Positions 41,766 through 51,126 are shown, counted from the stretch's first letter. The stretch: DNA of 64,000 nucleotides from DATFVJ01 sp963851085 (GCA_963851085.1 CAWKNX010000001.1:124001-188000), one strand, 5' to 3'. Notes: generated from the sequence alone by a model not told the origin. Numbers and translations are program-made.

Positions 41766-42866
41766 TCAGGCTCGCAGCCAAATGCCGCGCAAGCGGCCAA
41801 CCTCTGACATCCGCCGTTCGGCGAGCCTGTCCGCCGCTACAGCAGGCGGCACACCCTCGTCATCGGCGATTGCGAAGATCTTTTTCGTCGTGCCGAAGAT
41901 CTTGCTGGCCTTGGCCCTGGCCCGGTCGAGGTTGAAGCCTTCGAGTTCGTCGGCGACCTGGATGACACCGCCGGCGTTGACCACGTAGTCCGGTGCGTAC
42001 AGGATGCCACGGTCGGCAAGCCGCTTCTCGATCCCCGCGTGGGCTAGCTGGTTGTTCGCGCCGCCGCACACGATCTTTGCGCGCAGGGCCGTGACGGTGT
42101 CATCGTCGAGCGCGCCGCCGAGAGCGCAGGGAGCATAGATGTCGGCCTGCTCGCGGATCAGCTCAGACCGGTCTGCCACCACGGCAACACCTGGGTGCCT
42201 GGCGTGGACCCGCTCGATGGCGTGCTCGCTCACATCGCAGATCACGACGTCGGCCTCGGCATCGACCAGTTGCTCGACGAGCCGGCGGCCGACCTTGCCG
42301 ACGCCCTCCACCGCGACGCGCCGGCCACGCAGGGCAGTGGTTCCCCAGGCGTGCTCGGCCGCGGCGCGCATGCCCTGGAACACCCCGAAGGCGGTGAGCA
42401 GCGAGGAGTCTCCAGCTCCGCCGTGCGGAACGGTGCGGCCGGTGACGTACGGGCATTCGCGGGCGATGATGTCCATGTCCTCGCTGCACGTCCCCACGTC
42501 GCAGGCGGTGATGTAGCGGCCGCCCAGCGACTTGACGTACCGGCCGTAGGCGCGCAGCAGCGCCTCGGATTTGTCCCTGTCCGGATCGCCGATGATGACG
42601 CCCTTGCCACCGCCGAGGTCGAGGTCTGCCAGGGCGTTCTTGTAGGCCATGGCCCGCGCGAGATTGAGCGCATCGGCGAGCGCGTCACCCTCGGCTGGGT
42701 AGGGGTAGAACCTGGTCCCGCCGAGTGCCGGGCCCAACGCTGTCGAGTAGATGGCGATGATCACGTGCAGCCCGCTCTGCATGTCCTGGCAGAAGGTGAC
42801 CTGCTCGTGTCCCGCGCTGGCTGCGACGCCGGTGCCCTTGTGGGGAGTTGCGAACACGTTTGTCAC
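41766..42866 (-). CDS. vdh: Leucine/valine/phenylalanine dehydrogenase (Vdh type)
   Basis: NAD-dependent oxidative deamination of a branched-chain (or aromatic) amino acid. 366 residues from GTG 42866 with AGGAGAG upstream, equal to Streptomyces valine dehydrogenase in size. Catalytic Lys lies in LGGGKGVIIGDP, and GLHVIIAIYSTALGPALGGT and TACDVGTCSEDMD are conserved substrate-domain segments. The NAD-binding GxGxxG is in VEGVGKVGRRLVEQL. CGGANNQLA and APDYVVNAGGVIQVADE complete the family pattern. Valine preference is inferred from gene neighbourhood (DUF3073, bldC), which matches the Streptomyces vdh locus. Confidence 0.92.
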   Translation of the reverse strand: MTNVFATPHKGTGVAASAGHEQVTFCQDMQSGLHVIIAIYSTALGPALGGTRFYPYPAEGDALADALNLARAMAYKNALADLDLGGGKGVIIGDPDRDKSEALLRAYGRYVKSLGGRYITACDVGTCSEDMDIIARECPYVTGRTVPHGGAGDSSLLTAFGVFQGMRAAAEHAWGTTALRGRRVAVEGVGKVGRRLVEQLVDAEADVVICDVSEHAIERVHARHPGVAVVADRSELIREQADIYAPCALGGALDDDTVTALRAKIVCGGANNQLAHAGIEKRLADRGILYAPDYVVNAGGVIQVADELEGFNLDRARAKASKIFGTTKKIFAIADDEGVPPAVAADRLAERRMSEVGRLRGIWLRA

Positions 42867-43089
42867 GGTGGTGACTCTCCTGGTTGCGTTCCGCGCCGTC
42901 GTTGGCACAGAGTCCAGGTCAAGACTATTCCGCAGCCACACTCGCCCCACATGGATGCGTTTCCCCGCCGTGGCAAGTGGGCCGGCGTCGTGTCGGGACG
43001 AGCGCCGCGTCCGGGCCGCCGGGCACTTGGTGACGATCTCGTTATCCACCGTGCGGCATCCAGAGACCAAGACGTGTCACGATTCGGTC

Positions 43090-44273
43090 GTGCTGCCCTA
43101 TGCCGCGTACCTCCGGGTCTATGAGCCGCTGAGCGCGTTCGAAGAGCCTGAGCGGTCGCGCTGGGCGGATTATGCCGCGCCAGCGCACCCGCGACGGGTC
43201 AGCACGCTCGAGGCCGAGCATGACGAGGCAGTGCGACGGCTCATCGCGGTGCCGCCGATCGTGGCGCCGCCGCGCGAGAGCGAGGAAGCTTATCTGCGGC
43301 GGGCGGACGGGGTCGTTTACGTCTGCCCCTGGCAGACCCGGCTGCGGTCGTGGCTGGCGCTGGGCCGATTGCGCGCGACGCTGCCGCCGTCGCTGACTGA
43401 CACGTTCGTGCCCAAGCGGATCGCGGACGGCGCGGCGGCCGATTTCGCGCGCTGGCATGCGCACGCCCCGTCTCTGCGCACGCACATCCTGACGTCCACC
43501 TGGCACGTGCCGCTCGCCTGGTTTGTACCGTTCGGCCCACCGGAGCGGTGGCTTGTGCTCGGCGGTGGTGCGGGCGGCGAAGGGGGCCCGGCGACGGCCA
43601 CGCGCGCGCTCGTCTACGTGACGACGATGTCGCAGGCGCGCAGGCGGGTGGCGCGCGCGCTCGGCGCTGTGCGCCGCGGCCTGCCAAGCTTCCCCACGAA
43701 CTCACATCCATACGGTGACCACCGGCCGCCAGACGGTGGGCGGGTGGCTGGCGGCGACCATGATGGCGATACTGACGCGGGTTATGGCCGGGCCACCGGA
43801 GCGGTTCGCCCTGGCGGTCTGGATCCGTACGGTGGCACGGCGCCGCCCGGTGCGGTGCCTCGCCGTGGCGGGGCCGGCGCGCGGGGGGATCGCGGCGTCG
43901 TGACGCCCAGCGCCCGGGGGATTCCCCGCGCCATGCCGGCGCGTCCGGGCATGCGGGTGCCGACCGTGCGGCCGATGCTGGTCCCACTCGCCCGGCCGAT
44001 GCTGTTCCCACTCGCCCGGCCGTAGCAGCGGCGGAGATCGAAGAGGTCGGGCGCTGGCTGGAGGAGTTCCACCCGCGCTCGCTCGTGGAACTCGACTACG
44101 GCGGCCTGGTGCACCTGCTCGACGACGCGGCCCTGCGGGCCGACCAGTCGGTGGCCGAGGTGGCCGCGGCGATCACCGGGCTCGAGACTGGCGAGCTCGA
44201 GCTCGCTGTCGCCATGTACCAGCGGCTGCGCAGCCGCTGGCGGGCCCTGCAGGCCGCGGAGACGGCGAGCTAG
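43090..44273 (+). CDS. Conserved actinomycete protein between vdh and bldC, frameshifted in linker
   Basis: The N-terminal part, from GTG 43090, reads VLPYAAYLRVYEPLSAFEEP, VYVCPWQTRLRSWLALGRLR and LRTHILTSTWHVPLAWFVPF. Its frame runs on through a Gly/Arg-rich region and stops at 44025. The conserved C-terminal part, EIEEVGRWLEEFHPRSLVEL, DYGGLVHLLDDAALRADQSV and RSRWRALQAAETAS, is in another frame ending at 44273. In related genomes both parts form one protein. The linker (43690-44030) is full of short repeats (e.g. CTCGCCCGGCCGATGCTG), where an indel is easy. Function unknown. Confidence 0.65.
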
Positions 44274-44625
44274 TGATCGGTGACCACTGAGTGACGGCCG
44301 CCAGGGCCGGGGAGCACCGAGGCGGCCGGAAGGAGTTGCGCTCCGCTGGGCGTTTGGTGCCCGACTCGCGGGCTGGCATTTTTCCGAATCTGCCTTGTTG
44401 CGACTGAACGTGTCGCTAGAATTACGCACGGTGACAGCGATCGATGGAGCAACGGGGCAACTTACACAGAAACTTTGCGCTAGGTGGTCGACTCGTCACG
44501 TCTGGTGATGGCAATATGGTCTCCGTGGGCCATACCAGGGCATCCACGACAAGCCCCGGATGGGGCGCAAGGTAAAGCAATAGACGCGGGATCGAAGTAC
44601 CGGTCCAGGAGGAGAGGCCGCACAC
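44274..44625. other. bldC upstream region
   Basis: About 350 bp without a gene. AT-richer words appear from 44380 on (TTTTTCCGAATCTGCCTTG, GTCGCTAGAATTACG), consistent with the bldC promoter area, but I cannot fix the boxes. GGAGGAGA at 44608 is the bldC ribosome site. Confidence 0.45.
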
Positions 44626-44829
44626 ATGTCTGCACGCACACCCGAGGCCGAGCCGCTACTCACACCGGCGGAGGTCGCGACCATGTTCCGAGTCGACCCC
44701 AAGACCGTCACGCGGTGGGCGAAGGCTGGCAAGCTGACCTCCATACGCACGCTCGGGGGTCACCGCAGGTACCGTGAGACCGAGGTTCGCGCCCTGCTCG
44801 CGGGTATCCCGCAGCAGCGGTCGGAGTGA
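44626..44829 (+). CDS. bldC: Developmental regulator BldC (MerR-like DNA-binding protein)
   Basis: 67 residues consisting of one winged-helix DNA-binding domain: LLTPAEVATMFRVDPKTVTR, WAKAGKLTSIRTLGGHRRYR and ETEVRALLAGI. In Streptomyces BldC binds head-to-tail on direct repeats and controls entry into development. Size, sequence and location next to vdh agree with that gene. Ribosome site GGAGGAGA. Near-certain identification; target genes here are unknown. Confidence 0.97.
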   Translation: MSARTPEAEPLLTPAEVATMFRVDPKTVTRWAKAGKLTSIRTLGGHRRYRETEVRALLAGIPQQRSE

Positions 44830-45045
44830 GGGTCCCGATACCGACGTCCCGACGTGGGGGGTCGACCTGGGCCGTGCGCGCTCATGCGCCCGGCGCGGGC
44901 GACGAGAACATTCAGAAAGGGGGTCGGCCCCGGCGGCCTGCGTGCCGCCATGGGGGGTACCGTCTCGGGGAACCGGGGAGGGAATGGTTCCCAGGGGACG
45001 CTGCCGGGGTCGATCCGGCCGGCGCAGCCGGCCGGTCATCACGGG

Positions 45046-45804
45046 TCATCCGCGCCCAGCGCGCCCAGCGCGCCCAGCGAGCAGCCGTTCGAGCACGACG
45101 GTCAGTTCGCTATCGCGTGTCACCGCGACCTCCAGGAGCGCGACCATCTGGGCGATCAGCATCGCCTCGAGGGTGCTGCGCGGCAGGTCCCGGTTTGCCA
45201 GCCAGTCCAGGCAGGCGGTCTCTACGCAGGCGAGCCAGCACCGCAGCGTGATCCGCAGCACGGGACCTGGCACGGTGACGCCGATGGCCTCGAGGAACCG
45301 GCCGAGCACGACCTGCCGGACACCATCGACGATCTTCCCGACCTGGCCGGCCGGACCGGCGGGCCAGGAAACGCTGGCGTGACCGCGCATGAGCGCGATA
45401 TACCCGGCGGCGTGATCCTCGACGTATTCGAAGTACCTGGACAGAGCGGCCGCGAGCCGGTCAGCGGGTGCGCCGGCCCCTCCCGGGTGCAGGAGCGCGG
45501 TCAGGTCCCCGGCCGCGCGGTGCAGCGCCTCCAGATACAGCTCCTGCTTGCTGCCGAAATAGTGGTAGATGAGTGCTCGTGAGGCACCGGCCGACGCGGC
45601 GACGTCGTCCATGGAGACTTCGGTCGCCGCACGCGAGCTGAGCAGTTCGAGCGCAGCGTTGATGAGCTCGTCCCTGCGCTCACCGACGGAAAGGCGGCGG
45701 CGCGCCGCCGTTCCGGTGAGCTGCGGGCTCTCGCGGGCGGCACGAGGCCCCCGGCCCTGCCGCCGCTGTGTCCGCGCCCTCCCGTCCGCCCCGCTGTTGT
45801 TCAC
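45046..45804 (-). CDS. TetR-family transcriptional regulator
   Basis: 252 residues with an Arg/Gln-rich N-terminal tail (~1-38), then the TetR HTH (RRDELINAALELLSSRAATE, VSMDDVAASAGASRALIYHY, FGSKQELYLEAL) and an all-alpha ligand domain of TetR_C type (SRYFEYVEDHAAGYIALMRG, ETACLDWLANRD). The start is GTG 45804; a later start near residue 38 is possible. The last codons fall in a GCGCCCAGC tandem repeat. No gene is closely paired with it, so its target is not evident. Confidence 0.88.
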   Translation of the reverse strand: MNNSGADGRARTQRRQGRGPRAARESPQLTGTAARRRLSVGERRDELINAALELLSSRAATEVSMDDVAASAGASRALIYHYFGSKQELYLEALHRAAGDLTALLHPGGAGAPADRLAAALSRYFEYVEDHAAGYIALMRGHASVSWPAGPAGQVGKIVDGVRQVVLGRFLEAIGVTVPGPVLRITLRCWLACVETACLDWLANRDLPRSTLEAMLIAQMVALLEVAVTRDSELTVVLERLLAGRAGRAGRG

Positions 45805-46107
45805 CGCCTGAGCGTAGCGCCGCGATCAGGGCTGGCTGGAGATCGGGACGAGCCCGCGGCGCGGTTGGCGACTTTCCGTAATCACACGTGTACGAGCACG
45901 GCGTCCGCAATACTGGTCCGCGCACACGTCGTCGGGGGTAGCGGGAGGCCGTTGTGGCCACGGCCGCTAAGACGGCGGGGCGCCTGAAATCCGCGCGACA
46001 GGCCACACGGCGCGACCGGGGAGTCGGCCGGACGGCCGTGGTGTGGGCTGCTCGCGGGCATCCCGCTGTGGCGAAGCGCGTCACCGCGTTCGGGGGGAGG
46101 ATCAGCA

Positions 46108-47301
46108 ATGCGCGATCCGGAGCTTGTTTCGCGTGCGCAGCGTGCCGCTGCGCGGCTGGAATGGGCATGGGAGCGCTGGCGCACACGGCACGGTCTTGGC
46201 GGCCCGTTTGCCCAGCCAGTAGCGAGTTATGTGGGCTACTCGCCGGAAGAGCCGGGTGGCCGGCCACGCGTTGTCTTCGGCGTGGACGCCGCAGAGGCGG
46301 AACAGTTGGCCGTGCTGCTTGACGGTGACACGCGTGGCATCGTGATGGATCATGGGGCCGGCCTGCCCGGTCAGCATGGTTACACTGCCATGGCCGATTC
46401 AGGTGTACGTGGCTGGGACTGTGTGGCGGGCTCGCTGCCCGACATGGACCCTGCAGTGACGCCAAACGCGGCGGGGCCCGCGCCGGCAGCGGGATCTGGC
46501 ACGGCCGCGGCGGTAACAGCGTCGGCGGTAACTGCGGCGGCTGGCCTCGGCGGGCACGACGCGACCGGGCCGGACGGGTCCGCGGGCTGGGGCGGCGGGC
46601 CAGGCCGCACATCACCGGCGCACTCTGCGCCGCCTTCCCAGGCCGAGCATGGGCGTCCCGGCAGAACGGGCGGTCAGCCGCCGGCGGCCGGTCACGCCGA
46701 TGGGCAGGCCCAACAGGAGCGTCACCAGGCGCATGACGACGCGGCCCGGCACGAACCGGGCCCGGCCGATTGCGTCGCGGGTGATGGGTCGGCTAACCCT
46801 GCGGACCTCAGCGCCGGGCGACCGCACGGCGCCATGGCCGGCGTCACAGCCGGCGTCACAGCCGGCGTCACAGCCGGTTCCGCAGCCGGTTCCGCAGATC
46901 CTGGGGCAGTCCCCAGGGCCGCTGCGGCGGACGCTCGACCTTCGGCTCTCCCGCTGGCTGATGCGGCGGTCCCCACAGGCCCTGCGGCTGCCCCGCTGGC
47001 TGGCGCGGCAGTCTCCGGCCCTGGGGCTGTTTCCATGGATCCTGCGACCGTATCCGCCAGCCCTGGCGCTATCCCCGGCGGCGCTGCCGCCCCCAGCACG
47101 GCCTCCGCGCCGATGGCCGCCCCGTCGATGGCCGCCGAGCTCGCCGGATGGGCCGCGAGCGAACTGCCCGGACACGCCTCGGCGGGCCTTGCCGCCTGGG
47201 CAGCCGCCGAGCAGGAGTCTCTGAAGCACGCAGGCGATCCCCGCGACCCGGCCGACGTCGAGCGCGAGGACCGGGCCCGCTCGCTGCCCTGGCCCGTTTG
47301 A
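46108..47301 (+). CDS. Actinomycete conserved protein with Ala/Pro-rich repeat region
   Basis: 397 residues from ATG 46108 (GGGGAGG upstream). Residues 1-80 are the conserved part: SRAQRAAARLEWAWERWRTR, ASYVGYSPEEPGGRPRVVFG and VDAAEAEQLAVLLDGD, a small domain seen in many actinomycete proteins of unknown role. The rest (~110-380) is low complexity, dominated by Ala/Gly/Pro/Thr with in-frame repeats such as GVTA x3 and AAGSA, ending with AAWAAAEQESLKHAGDP. In related proteins the repeat region is short, so it appears expanded here. Probably cytoplasmic; no signal peptide. Confidence 0.6.
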   Translation: MRDPELVSRAQRAAARLEWAWERWRTRHGLGGPFAQPVASYVGYSPEEPGGRPRVVFGVDAAEAEQLAVLLDGDTRGIVMDHGAGLPGQHGYTAMADSGVRGWDCVAGSLPDMDPAVTPNAAGPAPAAGSGTAAAVTASAVTAAAGLGGHDATGPDGSAGWGGGPGRTSPAHSAPPSQAEHGRPGRTGGQPPAAGHADGQAQQERHQAHDDAARHEPGPADCVAGDGSANPADLSAGRPHGAMAGVTAGVTAGVTAGSAAGSADPGAVPRAAAADARPSALPLADAAVPTGPAAAPLAGAAVSGPGAVSMDPATVSASPGAIPGGAAAPSTASAPMAAPSMAAELAGWAASELPGHASAGLAAWAAAEQESLKHAGDPRDPADVEREDRARSLPWPV

Positions 47302-47388
47302 GCGGCCCGCAGCCACCGCATGGGTGCGCAGGAGCGGCGATCGCCGGTGCGCGACGCCGGTGCACGGCGCTGACCCACGATGCAGGGT

Positions 47389-47510
47389 CCACGGTGCGGG
47401 CCACGGTGCGGGCCACGGTGCGGGCCACGGTGCGGGCCACGGTGCGGGCCACGGTGCGGGCCCACGGTGCGGGCCACGGTGCGGGCCACGGTGCGGGCCC
47501 ACGGTGCGGG
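47389..47510. repeat. 12-bp minisatellite (about 10 copies)
   Basis: Ten units of CCACGGTGCGGG, two of them with one extra C, between the Ala-rich gene and the amidase gene. Almost no sequence divergence, so the array is recent or kept uniform. There are no spacers. Confidence 0.95.
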
Positions 47511-47598
47511 CCCCGCGGTGAGTGTTCAGTGGCGTCGGCGAGGACCCCTGCCCCATCCGCCGGACAGATCGTAGGGCCATGGGTAGCATGGCGAGCCG

Positions 47599-48720
47599 AT
47601 GCTCATGAACCCGGTCGGCCCAGATCCGGCCCGCCCGGCGGTGCGGCGCCCGCCGCCGCAGCCGCGGCGTGTGGCGCGTGGCCAGCCTTGCGAATGGGGC
47701 CTGCCCGGCGAACAGGGCGAGCACAGTGAATGGGGCAGCACGGTGAATGGCGCCAGCACGGCGAACAGGGCTGGCCATGCGAACAGCAGGGCTGGCCACG
47801 CCGTCTTGACGCTGTCGCGTCGGGGTCCGGGTGCACTGGCCACGGCTGAGATCACGGCTGTCGCACCGGCGGTCCGGCGTGGGCTCGCGGCGGCGGCCTT
47901 GGCCTGCGTGCTGCTCGCGGCCGCTGGCTGCGCGAGCGGCCAGGCTGGGGCGGTCAGTCCGATGACACCGCAGTCCACCCAGGCTACGGCGGCCCCACGC
48001 GTACCCATCACGCCCAGTATGATTTCGGCGAGCCCGTCGCCACGTGCGCATCCGCTCCCACTCGCCGGAGACGTGATCGTGCTCGATCCGGGGCACAACG
48101 GCGGCAACGCGACGCACCCTGACGCCGTCAACCGGCTGGTGAACGTCATCACCGAGCAGAAGGCCTGCGACACCACGGGCGCCGAGACGGATGCCGGCTA
48201 CCCGGAGTATGCCTTCAACTTCGATGTCGCCATCAGACTCGCCAGACTGCTGCGCGAGGACGGCGCCGAGGTGGTGCTGACACGGCACACCGACACCGGG
48301 GTAGGCCCGTGCGTCACCCAGCGGGCCGCTATCGGAAACCGTGCACACGCCAACGCCGCGATCTCGATCCACGCGGATGGCGGGCCCGCTAGCGGTTCAG
48401 GGTTCGAAGTGATCGAACCGGGCCTGGTACCCGGTTACACCAACAAGATCATCGGCCCGTCGCGCAGACTCGGGCTCGACATCAGGAACGCATACCACGC
48501 GATCACCGGGGAGCCGTATTCCGATTACATCGGCACGGCTGGCCTGGATGTGCGCACCGATCTCGGCGGCCTGAACCTGTCCAAGGTGCCGAAGGTATTC
48601 ATCGAATGCGCGAACATGCGTAACAGCGCCGACGCGGCGAGGCTGACAAGCGCGGCATTCCGGCAGCGGGTCGCGGCAGCACTTGCCGCCGGGTTCGTCG
48701 CCTTCCTGCACGGACGCTGA
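47599..48720 (+). CDS. N-acetylmuramoyl-L-alanine amidase (Amidase_3), probable lipoprotein
   Basis: Cleaves the amide between muramic acid and the stem peptide. The catalytic domain (~155-370) shows the zinc site and active site: VIVLDPGHNGG, EYAFNFDVAIRLARLLREDG, VVLTRHTDTGVGPC, AISIHADGG and KVFIECANMRN (catalytic Glu). Before it is a lipoprotein-like signal, RRGLAAAALACVLLAAAGC, but its Cys is at residue 111 of the open frame, so the true start is likely to be inside the frame, downstream of ATG 47599. The first ~90 residues have repeated GEHSEWG/NRAGHANSRAGH units and are probably untranslated. Acts outside the membrane in wall turnover. Confidence 0.85.
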   Translation: MLMNPVGPDPARPAVRRPPPQPRRVARGQPCEWGLPGEQGEHSEWGSTVNGASTANRAGHANSRAGHAVLTLSRRGPGALATAEITAVAPAVRRGLAAAALACVLLAAAGCASGQAGAVSPMTPQSTQATAAPRVPITPSMISASPSPRAHPLPLAGDVIVLDPGHNGGNATHPDAVNRLVNVITEQKACDTTGAETDAGYPEYAFNFDVAIRLARLLREDGAEVVLTRHTDTGVGPCVTQRAAIGNRAHANAAISIHADGGPASGSGFEVIEPGLVPGYTNKIIGPSRRLGLDIRNAYHAITGEPYSDYIGTAGLDVRTDLGGLNLSKVPKVFIECANMRNSADAARLTSAAFRQRVAAALAAGFVAFLHGR

Positions 48721-49106
48721 CAGAACCCCCGCACCGCGCGGCGGCGGCGGCCCGCGAAGCCGTTCGGGATCATTGTCCTGACACGTGAATCGGCTGATTC
48801 CCATTCAGCAGTGAGCGGGCCGCCGCAGTCTGCGGAGCGATCCCGTGGGGTCGAGCCCTCCGGGCAATACGGCTCTCAACGGCCGCCGCGGCGAGCGCCA
48901 CCGTACGGGTGCGCGGAAGGATCCCTGGACGACTGGGCCAGTACCTGCCCCTACTGCTGCGCCTGCCACGTTCCCCTACACGACCCGCCCACCCTGGGGG
49001 CGTTGCCCTACTGACGATCTTGGCAGGCTGTCAAGGGTTACGGGAGGGGTGAACTGCGTTCTGTGGATAACCCGGTGACCGCTGGCAACAGGCCAGAATC
49101 GGATTC
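48721..49106. other. Intergenic with two dispersed repeats
   Basis: No gene. It contains GCGAAGCCGTTCGGGATCAT at 48755 and the ~100-bp element copy B at 48975-49073, inverted with respect to copy A. Confidence 0.6.
48975..49073. repeat. ~100-bp dispersed intergenic element, copy B (inverted)
   Basis: On the minus strand it reads GTTATCCACAGAACGCAGTT through CTTGACAGCCTGCCAAGATC to GGGCAACGCCCCCAGGGTGG. It matches 25216-25316 end to end. It stops 33 bp before the polymerase gene start. Confidence 0.75.
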
Positions 49107-50837
49107 ATGCGGATCGCTGTCGCCGGTGACGGCCGGCGCGCCGGGCTCATCTGCAGGCTCGGTGCGGACGGGACCACGGCCGCGCCGCCCGAACGAGTGG
49201 CCAGCCTGCCCGCGGCCGTGGCCGCGCTTGAGCGGGCGGAAAGCCCGCGTTGGGTCTGGGCCTCGACAGGCCGGATCTACCCGCCGATGGTAGAAGCCGG
49301 CGTGCGGGTGGCGTCCTGCCACGATGTCGAGCTCATCGAGGCGCTGCTGCTCGGCCACGAGGGCCGGTTCGGTGAGCAGGCGTCGCTCGAGGCCTCCTGG
49401 GCGCGGCTGCGCGGGGTCGTCGCCTCGCCCGCGCGCGCCAACCAGTCCGCCGACGGCGCGCAATCAGAACTGTTCGCGGTGTCAGGGCACGGTACGGGCG
49501 ACCCGCGGGAGGAACTCGACACGGTTGTCGGGGTCCACGCGGACCAGGTTCGCCGCATCGCGGCTGCGGCCGACCCGCGTCGGCTGTCCCTGCTCGCCGC
49601 TGCGGAGTCAGCGGGTAGCCTTGCCGCGGCGGAGATGGGTGCGGACGGGCTGCCGTGGCGCCGTGATGTCCACGATGGTCTGCTCACCGAGCTGCTCGGA
49701 CCGCGACCTGCGCCCGGCATGCGGCCGCGCCGGCTGGCCGAGCTTGCCGAGGGGATCCGCGCGGCGCTGCACGGGCGGGCGTTCAACCCCGATTCGCCTG
49801 CGCAGCTCGTCAGGGCGTTCGCCGCCGAGGGGATAAGCCTGACATCGACCAGGGCGCATGTGCTGCGGGCGGTGGACCATCCCGCGGTGCCGCTGCTGCT
49901 CGAGTACAAGGAACTGGCCAGGCTTTATGCGGCCGATGGCTGGGGATGGCTGGATACATGGGTGTCCGATGGCCGGTTTCGCCCGGAGTACGTGGTTGGC
50001 GGGGTCGTGTCGGGACGCTGGGCTTCACGGGGCGGTGGCGCGCTGCAGATCCCGAAGGTCTTGCGCCGTGCGGTCGTCGCCGATCCCGGCTGGGTGCTCG
50101 TGGTGGCCGACGCCGCGCAACTCGAGCCACGGGTTCTCGCCGCACTTGCTGGCGATCGGGCGTTCGCCCAGGCCGCCGCCCAGGGCGACGTGTACGCGGC
50201 GCTCGCGGGAGCACTCGGCGGTGAGCGGGACAAGGCGAAGGTGGCCCTGCTGTCGGCGATGTACGGTGGCGCGGGCGGGGAAGCGGGCCAGCTGCTCGCC
50301 ATACTGCGCAAGCGATTCCCCAGGGCCGCGCGTTACGTGGACGACGCCGCAACAGCCGGGGAGGAGGGGCGTCTGGTCAGGTCCCGTCTGGGCCGTACCT
50401 GCCCGCCGCCCTCGGCCCAGTGGCGTGAGCTGACCGGCGACGGCGATGATCCGCGCGCGGGCCGTGTGCTGCGCAGCCGGGGTAGGTTCACCCGCAATTT
50501 CGTGGTGCAAGCGAGCGCGGCGGACTGGGCGGCCGTGCTGCTCGCGTCCCTGCGCCGCAGGCTCGCCAGCGCCCAGTGGCCGACGAACTCGCCCGCAGCT
50601 GAGCGGCCAGCGGGCTCGCCCGCAGATCAGCGGCGAAGCCCGTCGGTCGGCCGCCCCCATCTGGTGTTCTTTCAGCATGACGAGGTCATCGTGCATAGCC
50701 CGGCCGCCGCTGCCGGTGAGGTGGCCCGCGCGGCGGGCGCGGCTGCCGAGGAGGCGGGGCGGCTGGTGTTCGGCCAGGGACCGGTGCGGTTTCCGCTGAA
50801 CGTTGCCGTGGTCACCTGTTACGCAGACGCCAAATGA
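49107..50837 (+). CDS. Family A DNA polymerase-like protein (stand-alone, actinobacterial)
   Basis: 576 residues. The C-terminal ~320 hold the family A polymerase motifs: motif A VVADAAQLEPRVLAALAGD (the usual DYSQIELR is DAAQLEPR, keeping the first Asp), motif B RDKAKVALLSAMYGG and motif C FFQHDEVIVHSP. Upstream, the region ~1-230 corresponds to a 3'-5' exonuclease-like fold without evident DEDD catalytic acids. There is no 5' nuclease domain. Actinobacteria carry this gene besides polA, often annotated as bifunctional exonuclease/polymerase; a repair role is likely but not shown here. A hydrophilic Pro/Ala/Ser loop (~505-525) separates motifs B and C. Confidence 0.85.
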   Translation: MRIAVAGDGRRAGLICRLGADGTTAAPPERVASLPAAVAALERAESPRWVWASTGRIYPPMVEAGVRVASCHDVELIEALLLGHEGRFGEQASLEASWARLRGVVASPARANQSADGAQSELFAVSGHGTGDPREELDTVVGVHADQVRRIAAAADPRRLSLLAAAESAGSLAAAEMGADGLPWRRDVHDGLLTELLGPRPAPGMRPRRLAELAEGIRAALHGRAFNPDSPAQLVRAFAAEGISLTSTRAHVLRAVDHPAVPLLLEYKELARLYAADGWGWLDTWVSDGRFRPEYVVGGVVSGRWASRGGGALQIPKVLRRAVVADPGWVLVVADAAQLEPRVLAALAGDRAFAQAAAQGDVYAALAGALGGERDKAKVALLSAMYGGAGGEAGQLLAILRKRFPRAARYVDDAATAGEEGRLVRSRLGRTCPPPSAQWRELTGDGDDPRAGRVLRSRGRFTRNFVVQASAADWAAVLLASLRRRLASAQWPTNSPAAERPAGSPADQRRSPSVGRPHLVFFQHDEVIVHSPAAAAGEVARAAGAAAEEAGRLVFGQGPVRFPLNVAVVTCYADAK

Positions 50838-51126
50838 CCGCTGTGAACGGCGGCGTGAGTGGGCGGCGGCCGCCGTCGGAGATCGGCGTCCAATATGCGC
50901 CAATTGGAACGGCTTTCAGTGCGTGCCGGCCACGCGCGGCGCATGACCTAATCGCACGCGACGCGCGAGTTCCATGATCCATGTGTATGACCGGCGATAT
51001 GGCGGCACTGTGACCATGTACCACGGCCAAGCCGCTCCGTAGCGCCCGGCGTATTGGACAAGATGTCCATATATTGAGAGCGGCCATGCTGGGTCATGGG
51101 AGCGGGCCAAGCGCCCGAATCATGGC
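50838..51126. other. Intergenic, no gene seen
   Basis: A convergent gap of 289 bp, somewhat less GC-rich, with a short palindrome around 50893-50912 (AATATGCGCCAATTGG). No repeats of the window families found. Confidence 0.4.

Noticed and set aside
47389..47510. CRISPR array or origin iterons
   Set aside because: 12-bp units without spacers; no replication initiator gene nearby.
46612..48372. 586-codon minus-strand frame
   Set aside because: Covers the Ala-rich gene, the 12-bp minisatellite and the amidase gene on the opposite strand; composition is that of an antisense shadow.
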